64,000 nt of DNA from Sphingopyxis sp. LC81 (lineage in GTDB: Bacteria > Pseudomonadota > Alphaproteobacteria > Sphingomonadales > Sphingomonadaceae), in assembly GCF_000756375.1 (NCBI RefSeq), contig NZ_JNFD01000001.1:62001-126000 (forward strand). Direction: 5' to 3'. The translations under genes were made by a program, and so were the position numbers. Below are positions 58,433-64,000 of the stretch, in pieces. Position 1 is the first letter of the stretch, and each line of letters begins with the position of its first letter. Below the pieces are notes generated by a model that saw only the letters and a program-made list of their open reading frames with translations, was not told the DNA's origin and did not search any database.

Positions 58433-61110
58433 CCCAGCCGGGCCAATGCGGCGGTCAGGCGGTCGGCCTCGGCTTCCTTGGCGGCGTGGTCGGCGCGCGC
58501 CTTTTCGACCGCTTCGGGCTTGGCGCGCTCGACGAACGATGGGTTGTTCAGGCGGCCGGCGAGGCCGTCGCGTTCCTTCGCCGCGGCGGCGAGCGCCCTG
58601 GTCAGCCGGTCACGTTCGGCGGCGATGTCGATGACGCCTTCCAAGGGAACGGTGATCGTCTCGCCCTCGACGACGAGCTGCGCCGATGCACCTGCGGGTG
58701 CGGGATCGAAGCTCACGCTCTCGAGGCGCGCGAGGCGGTCGAGCTGCGCCGCGAGCTTATGGGTACGGCCCTTGAGCGACGACGGGAAATGCGCGGTCAG
58801 GCGCGCGCCCGGCGGCAGGCCTAGTTCGGCCTTGGCGGTGCGCAGTTCGCTGACTAGCTTGATCAGCCAGTTGATATCGGCACTGGCGTCGGCATCGCTG
58901 GAGGCCGTCGGAGCAGGCCATTTCGCGGTGATCAACGGATAGTCCGCACGGTCGCCGAGGCCGGTCCACAGCTCTTCGGTGATGAAGGGCATGAAGGGGT
59001 GGAGCATGACGAGGATCTGGTCGAGCACCCAGCCGGCGACGGCCTTGGTCTCCTCGTCGATCGCGCCCTTGATGAGCTCCAGATACCAGTCGCAGAAGCG
59101 GTCCCACGCAAAGCTGTAGATCGCGTTCGCGGCCTCGTCGAAGCGGTACGCGGCGAAGGCGGTTTCCATCGCGGCGACGGTCGCGGCGACCTCGCCGATG
59201 ATCCAGCGGTTGACCGGCAGCGTCGCGGCGGGCGCTTCGAAGCTGGTCGAGGCCGAAATGCCGTTGGCTTCGCAGAAGCGCGCGGCATTCCACAGCTTGG
59301 TCGCGAAATTGCGATAACCCGCGAGGCGCGCGTCATCCATCTTGATGTCGCGGCCCTGGCTTTCCATCGCCGACATGAAGAAGCGCAGCGCGTCGGCGCC
59401 GTACTGGTCGATCAGCCCGAGCGGATCGACGACATTGCCCTTCGACTTCGACATCTTCGCGCCATCGGGCGCGCGGACGAGGCCGTGGAGGTAGAGCGTC
59501 TTCCACGGCACGTCGCCCATGAATTCCATCCCCTGCATCGCCATGCGCGCATCCCAGAAGAAGAGGATGTCGAAGCCGGAGATGAGGACGTCGTTAGGGT
59601 AGTGGCGCTTCAGAAGCTCGGTGTTCTCGGGCCAGCCGAGGGTGGCGAAGGGCCACAGGGCGGAGGAGAACCAGGTGTCGAGGACGTCATTATCGCGCGT
59701 CAGAGCAACGTCCGCGCCGGCTTCGGCCTGCGCTTCTTCTTCGGTTTCGGCAACGAAGATACGGCCATCCTCGGCATACCATGCCGGAATCCGGTGACCC
59801 CACCACAGTTGGCGCGAGACGCACCAGGGCTGGATATTTTCCATCCAGTTGAAGAAGGTCTTTTCCCACGTCTTGGGGACGATGTTGATGCGCCCGTCGC
59901 GGACCGCCTGCATCGGCGGCTGCGCGAGCGTTTCGGCGTCGACATACCATTGATCGGTCAGCCAGGGCTCGATCACCACGCCGCCACGATCGCCGAACGG
60001 CGTCTGGATCGTGCGCGGCTCGGCGTCATGCTCGGCGCCGTCCTTGTCGACATGCGCGATGAGGAAGCCCGCTTCCTTCATCCGCGTCACGACCAGCTCG
60101 CGCGCGCCGTCCTTGCCGTCGCGCTTGAAGCGGTGGAGGCCGAGATATTCTTCCGGGATCAACCCATCGCTTGTCTGGATGACGTTCGCGTCGCCGTCGA
60201 GCATGTTGAGCATCTCGGCGGGCTTGAAGCCCGCGCGCTTGCCGACGTCGAAGTCGTTGAAATCATGCCCCGGGGTGATCTTCACCGCGCCCGAACCCAG
60301 CTCGGGGTCGGCATGTTCGTCGGGAACGATCTTGAAGCGGCGGCCGGTGATCGGCTGGAGAATATCCTTGCCGATGACGCTCTTGTAGCGCGCATCGTCG
60401 GGGTGCACCGCGACCGCCATGTCGGCGAGCATCGTTTCGGGGCGCGTCGTCGCGACCACGATATGGTCGCGCCCGTCGTCGAGCGTCACCCCGTCGGCGA
60501 GCGGATATTTGAAGTGCCAGAAGCCGCCTTGGATCTCGTGCGTCTCGACCTCGAGGTCCGAAATCGCGGTCTTGAGCTTCGGGTCCCAGTTCACCAGCCG
60601 CTTGTCGCGGTAGATCAGCCCCTTTTTGTGGAGGTCGACGAACACCTTAACCACCGCGGCGGTGAAATGCGGGTCCATCGTGAACTGCTCACGGCTCCAG
60701 TCCATCGAGCAGCCGAGGCGGCGGAGCTGGCCGGTGATCTGGCCGCCGCTTTCCGCCTTCCACTGCCAAACCTTGTCGATGAAATCTTCGCGGCTGTAAT
60801 TGGTGCGCTTGTCCTGCCGCTCTTCCATCTGGCGTTCGACGACCATCTGCGTCGCGATGCCGGCATGGTCCATGCCGACGACCCAGAGGGCATCCTTGCC
60901 GCGCAGGCGTTCGTAGCGGACGAGCACGTCCTGCAACGTGTTGTCGAGCGCATGGCCGATGTGGAGCGCGCCGGTGACGTTTGGCGGCGGGTTGACGATC
61001 GTGAACGGCGTCGCGTCGGGACGCGCGGGGCGAAACAGCCCGCGGCTTTCCCACTCATGGGCCCATTTCGCCTCGATAGCGGCGGGATCGAACGTTTTTT
61101 CCATCGGCAT
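58429..61110 (-). CDS. valS: Valyl-tRNA synthetase
   Basis: An 893-residue class I synthetase. HIGH-type motif [12 protein letters not shown] starts at residue 50 and KMSKS ([12 protein letters not shown]) at 552-556. The editing-domain segment [18 protein letters not shown] and the C-terminal coiled-coil arm ([36 protein letters not shown]) are complete. Two ATG codons, 61110 and 61104, are possible; AAAGG 9 bases upstream favours the first. The stop overlaps the MATE start. Confidence 0.97.
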   Translation of the reverse strand: MPMEKTFDPAAIEAKWAHEWESRGLFRPARPDATPFTIVNPPPNVTGALHIGHALDNTLQDVLVRYERLRGKDALWVVGMDHAGIATQMVVERQMEERQDKRTNYSREDFIDKVWQWKAESGGQITGQLRRLGCSMDWSREQFTMDPHFTAAVVKVFVDLHKKGLIYRDKRLVNWDPKLKTAISDLEVETHEIQGGFWHFKYPLADGVTLDDGRDHIVVATTRPETMLADMAVAVHPDDARYKSVIGKDILQPITGRRFKIVPDEHADPELGSGAVKITPGHDFNDFDVGKRAGFKPAEMLNMLDGDANVIQTSDGLIPEEYLGLHRFKRDGKDGARELVVTRMKEAGFLIAHVDKDGAEHDAEPRTIQTPFGDRGGVVIEPWLTDQWYVDAETLAQPPMQAVRDGRINIVPKTWEKTFFNWMENIQPWCVSRQLWWGHRIPAWYAEDGRIFVAETEEEAQAEAGADVALTRDNDVLDTWFSSALWPFATLGWPENTELLKRHYPNDVLISGFDILFFWDARMAMQGMEFMGDVPWKTLYLHGLVRAPDGAKMSKSKGNVVDPLGLIDQYGADALRFFMSAMESQGRDIKMDDARLAGYRNFATKLWNAARFCEANGISASTSFEAPAATLPVNRWIIGEVAATVAAMETAFAAYRFDEAANAIYSFAWDRFCDWYLELIKGAIDEETKAVAGWVLDQILVMLHPFMPFITEELWTGLGDRADYPLITAKWPAPTASSDADASADINWLIKLVSELRTAKAELGLPPGARLTAHFPSSLKGRTHKLAAQLDRLARLESVSFDPAPAGASAQLVVEGETITVPLEGVIDIAAERDRLTRALAAAAKERDGLAGRLNNPSFVERAKPEAVEKARADHAAKEAEADRLTAALARLG

Positions 61111-61191
61111 AGCCGGGCGCCTTTGCCAGCCGGGGGGCGAGGCGGCAAGGGGGAACGAACCCGCTCCTCGTCATGCCGGACGCGAAGATCG

Positions 61192-61280
61192 TCGCCCCCG
61201 CGAAGGCGGGGGCCGTTTTCGGCCTTATCCCTCCGCGCTGCGTAGAAACTCCAGCGGCCCCCGCCTTCGCGGGGGCGACG
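61192..61280. repeat. REPIN-like double hairpin, copy 2 (89 bp)
   Basis: The arms CCCCCGC-GAAG-GCGGGGG and CCCCCGC-CTTC-GCGGGGG are inverted to each other and flanked by GTCG/CGAC. The middle resembles that of copy 1 at 8140-8227. It lies between the stop of the S9 peptidase and the start of valS. Confidence 0.75.
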
Positions 61281-61293
61281 TGGATAGGTTGAC

Positions 61294-63360
61294 CTATTTC
61301 TTCAAATGGCTGCCCAGCCAGTTGAACACCGTCTGGTGCCACTGGACGCTGTTCGCGCCCTTCAGCACCCAATGATTCTCGTCGGGAAACACGAGCAGCT
61401 CCGACGGGATGTTCCGGCGCTGGAGCGCGGTGAAAGCCGCGAGGCCCTGGCTGTACGGGATGCGGAAATCCTTTTCGCTGGTGATCACCAGCATCGGGGT
61501 CTTCCACTTCGTCACATGATTGACGGGGTTCCATTTTTCGGGGTCGGTGCGTTCCCACCACGGCCCGCCATGATCCCATTCGTCGAACCACAATTCTTCG
61601 GTCTCGAACGCCATCGCGCGCAGATCGAAGACGCCGTCATGCTGGACGAGGCATTTGAAGCCGTCGGTCCACTGGCCGGCGATCCAGTTCATCATATACC
61701 CGCCATAGGAGGCGCCGAGCGCGCAGGCGTTGTTGAGGTCGAGCTGCGCATCCTGCTTGCCCGCGGCGGCGAGGCCGAGCTTCAGGTCTTCGAGCGGCTT
61801 GCCGCCCCAATCCTTGTTGATGCTGTCGGTGAAGGCCTGACCGTAACCCGTCGAGCCGTGGAAATCGACGGTGACGACGCCATAGCCCTGCTGTGCGAAC
61901 ACGCGCGGGTTCCAGCGCGTCGACCAGCTGTTGCCGAAGCTCGACTGCGGTCCGCCATGGACGATGAAGGCGACCGGCAGCTTCTGGACCGGGCTGACGG
62001 GCTTGACGATCATCCCCCACACCTTGTCGCCGTTCGCGCCGGCGAACTGGACGCGGTCGAGCTCGACCGGATCGAACTCGGCGAGGCGTGCGGCGTTGAC
62101 CGCGGTGAGCTGCTTCACCTTGCCCTTGGCGTCGCGGACATAAAGATCGGTCGGCGCGAGCGCGCTGTTGCGCGAATAGAGGAGCGCCCCGCCGGGCAGC
62201 GGGGTGACATCGCCGATATTGCCGTCGAAGGCTTCGGCCGAGGCTTTCAGCTTCTCGACCTTGCCCGTCGCGGCGTCGACGCGGAACACCGGATGCTCGA
62301 GCGTGTCCTGCGCGGTGACATAAAGCGACTTGCCGTCGGGCGCCCAGACGATCGAGCCGACCGAGCGGTCCCAGGCATCGGTGAGCTTCTTCGTCTCGCC
62401 GCTTTCGAGGTTCCGCAGCATCAACACCTGCCGGTCGGCCTCATACCCCGGCCGCGCCATCGCGGCATAGGCGAGCCATTTGCCGTCGGGCGAGGGGGTG
62501 GGCAGGGTGTCGGTCGCCTGATTGTCCTGCGTCAGGTTCTTCGGCATCATCCGGCTGTCGACAAGCCAGCTATAGATATCGAGATTGGTCGACATCGGCT
62601 CGTTCCGGTCGGCCTTGCGCAGCGTGAAGAAGACCGTGCGGCTGTCGGCGCCCCACGCGAGTTCCTCACCGCCGCCGAAGGGCTTCGACGGGCTGTCGCC
62701 GATCAGGCCGGCGTCGACCGGGCGCGCGGCGCTCGCCTTGCCGCCTGCGAGGTTGAAGACGAACGGGCGGCTATACGTGCCCGGCGTTTCCCACTGGTCC
62801 CAGTGGCGGACGAAGCCCGCGCCATCCTTGTACAGACGGCCGGTGCCCGGGCCGGGAAGCGCGCCCTTGTCCTTGGCGTCGCAGCCGAAGTCTGTGCATT
62901 CTTTCGCAATGTCGCCCCACGCGAGCAGCTTCGCGCCGTCGGGCGAAATCTTGAAGCCCGAAACATCGGCCTTCGTATCGGTGACCTGCGTCGCCGCGGC
63001 GCCAGCTTTCGGATCGATGCGCCACACCTGATCCTTGCCCGAGGCGTTCGAGAGGAAATAGAGGATGCCGTCCTTGTCGAAGGCGGGGGCAGTCTCATTC
63101 TTCCCCGCGGTATCGGCGATCGCGACCGGCTTGGTATCCTTCGCATTACGGTCGACGAGCCACAGGCCGGTCGAACGCCTGTACGTCGCACCCTCGGTCT
63201 CGGTCATCTGGAACACGACCCAACGCCCGTCGGGTGAGGCGGTCGGCGCCGCGACGCGCTTCAAGGTCGCAAGGTCGACCTCGGTCATCGGCCGGGCGAA
63301 AGCGGGGGTGGAGAGAGCGGCGGCGAGCGCGATCGCGCTGGACAGGATGTGGTTTCGCAT
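61294..63360 (-). CDS. S9-family serine peptidase (dipeptidyl peptidase type)
   Basis: A 688-residue secreted peptidase. The signal peptide (MRNHILSSAIALAAALSTPAFA) is followed by a beta-propeller with SPDGRWVVFQM repeats and a C-terminal catalytic domain. The nucleophile is in GASYGGYMMNW (Ser551), the acid in SEKDFRIP (Asp631), and the His in DENHWVLK (His663). The tail VFNWLGSHLKK is typical of dipeptidyl peptidase/acylaminoacyl-peptidase homologs. It is a different branch from the S9 enzyme at 548-2536. Confidence 0.9.
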   Translation of the reverse strand: MRNHILSSAIALAAALSTPAFARPMTEVDLATLKRVAAPTASPDGRWVVFQMTETEGATYRRSTGLWLVDRNAKDTKPVAIADTAGKNETAPAFDKDGILYFLSNASGKDQVWRIDPKAGAAATQVTDTKADVSGFKISPDGAKLLAWGDIAKECTDFGCDAKDKGALPGPGTGRLYKDGAGFVRHWDQWETPGTYSRPFVFNLAGGKASAARPVDAGLIGDSPSKPFGGGEELAWGADSRTVFFTLRKADRNEPMSTNLDIYSWLVDSRMMPKNLTQDNQATDTLPTPSPDGKWLAYAAMARPGYEADRQVLMLRNLESGETKKLTDAWDRSVGSIVWAPDGKSLYVTAQDTLEHPVFRVDAATGKVEKLKASAEAFDGNIGDVTPLPGGALLYSRNSALAPTDLYVRDAKGKVKQLTAVNAARLAEFDPVELDRVQFAGANGDKVWGMIVKPVSPVQKLPVAFIVHGGPQSSFGNSWSTRWNPRVFAQQGYGVVTVDFHGSTGYGQAFTDSINKDWGGKPLEDLKLGLAAAGKQDAQLDLNNACALGASYGGYMMNWIAGQWTDGFKCLVQHDGVFDLRAMAFETEELWFDEWDHGGPWWERTDPEKWNPVNHVTKWKTPMLVITSEKDFRIPYSQGLAAFTALQRRNIPSELLVFPDENHWVLKGANSVQWHQTVFNWLGSHLKK

Positions 63361-63522
63361 GAAAGCGGTTTAGCGATGCGCCGCGCGGGTTCAAGGACGA
63401 AGCGACCGCGCTCGCCTCGATTCCCCGCCGCCGCTGAAAATCGGGGCTTGGCGATAATAAATCAAACCTCTCTGGCGCCGCGGCGCCCGATGCGCCATCG
63501 GGCCGCCTGCAAGGAGATATCT

Positions 63523-64000
63523 GTGGCGAAGCCGGATTCGAATCGGATTTTTATACCGCTGCTGGCGGGCGCGAGCCTGCGCGACCGGGTGGTTGCCAGC
63601 GTGGGGGCGCTCGTCGGCATCAGCCTCGCCGGCCTGATCTGCGCCGCGATGTTCCCGGCCACGATGCCGTGGATCATCGCACCGATCGGCGCGTCGGCGG
63701 TGCTGCTGTTCGCGGTGCCCGCGAGCCCGCTTGCGCAGCCCTGGTCGATCGTCGGCGGCAACGTCATTTCCGGCATTTTCGGCGTGGTCGTGGCACAGGC
63801 GATCGGCGAGCCCGCCTTCGCGGCCGCGCTGGCCGTCTCGACCGCCATATTGGTGATGTCGCTCGCGCGCTGCCTGCATCCTCCGGGCGGCGCGGTCGCG
63901 CTCAGCGCGGTGCTCGGCTGGCAGAGCTTTTCGGGGCATGTCGCCGATTTCCTCGTGCCCGTGCTCATCAATTCGCTGATCCTCGTGGGTGTCGGCATGT
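63523..64000 (+). CDS. HPP-family membrane protein, N-terminal part
   Basis: A truncated gene with 159 codons visible. It starts at GTG, with AAGGAG 6 bases upstream. Segments SVGALVGISLAGLICAAMF, PWIIAPIGASAVLLFAVPASPLAQPWSIVGGNVISG and LARCLHPPGGAVALSAV carry the HPP family signature (PIGASAVLLF and HPPGGA). At least four hydrophobic segments are visible. Some HPP proteins have been linked to nitrite transport; nothing in this context tests that here. Confidence 0.88.
   Translation, partial: MAKPDSNRIFIPLLAGASLRDRVVASVGALVGISLAGLICAAMFPATMPWIIAPIGASAVLLFAVPASPLAQPWSIVGGNVISGIFGVVVAQAIGEPAFAAALAVSTAILVMSLARCLHPPGGAVALSAVLGWQSFSGHVADFLVPVLINSLILVGVGM

Overview
This window is GC-rich chromosomal DNA from an alphaproteobacterium, most likely a sphingomonad of the Sphingopyxis/Sphingomonas/Novosphingobium group. 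The reasons are a UrcA-family protein, small proteins with a Cys-TGSR-CRT motif, E1-beta of pyruvate dehydrogenase carrying its own lipoyl domain, an NDUFS4-like complex I subunit gene, DUF2794 and DUF4170 genes, an SOS box of the GTTC-N7-GTTC type, and a PepSY gene beside a FeuPQ-like two-component system. The genus is inferred; the sequence alone does not prove it. No prophage, insertion sequence or CRISPR array was found. Most of the window is housekeeping core genome.

Layout. 1-4.7 kb: a truncated M28 peptidase lipoprotein divergent from an S9 peptidase, then rpsD, a chorismate mutase-like gene, and three tandem small secreted paralogs. 4.7-8 kb: a tightly coupled minus-strand operon rpiB-glyA-(membrane protein)-nrdR-trmJ. 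8-16 kb: an alpha/beta hydrolase, cysteine desulfurase plus ferredoxin, SRP RNA, dnaX-ybaB, lon, HU and tRNA-Val. 16-24 kb: PepSY plus two-component system, GST with a second chorismate mutase, polyprenyl diphosphate synthase, hrpB, and an NDUFS4-like gene. 24-26 kb: four overlapping or adjacent YqjD/YqjE-like membrane-anchor genes. 26-32.4 kb: eno, ftsB, pdhA, pdhB, a phytoene-synthase-like gene, cysE and a DUF2794 gene. 32-38 kb: a membrane protein, an SDR, a phosphate-type porin with a Pho box, a DUF4198 gene, an orphan small secreted gene and an EmrE-type transporter. 38-45 kb: pstS-pstC-pstA-pstB-phoU-phoB, divergent from an acetyltransferase/monooxygenase pair that has its own Pho box. 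45-54 kb: small secreted proteins, uvrA with an SOS box, an M13 peptidase and a BCCT transporter. 54-64 kb: UrcA, a LytS/LytTR pair, a MATE pump coupled to valS, a second S9 peptidase and a truncated HPP-family membrane protein.

How it works together. The clearest regulatory theme is phosphate starvation: PhoB, PhoU and the Pst transporter are encoded here, and matching Pho boxes stand before pstS, before the outer-membrane porin and before the GNAT/monooxygenase pair. The PhoR kinase is not in the cluster. Other visible control signals are the SOS box at uvrA, a heat-shock-like promoter before lon, and palindromes before the cysteine desulfurase and pdhA. Dispersed palindromic repeats sit mostly between convergent genes, where they could serve as two-way terminators; two copies of one 88-89 bp double-hairpin element resemble a REPIN.
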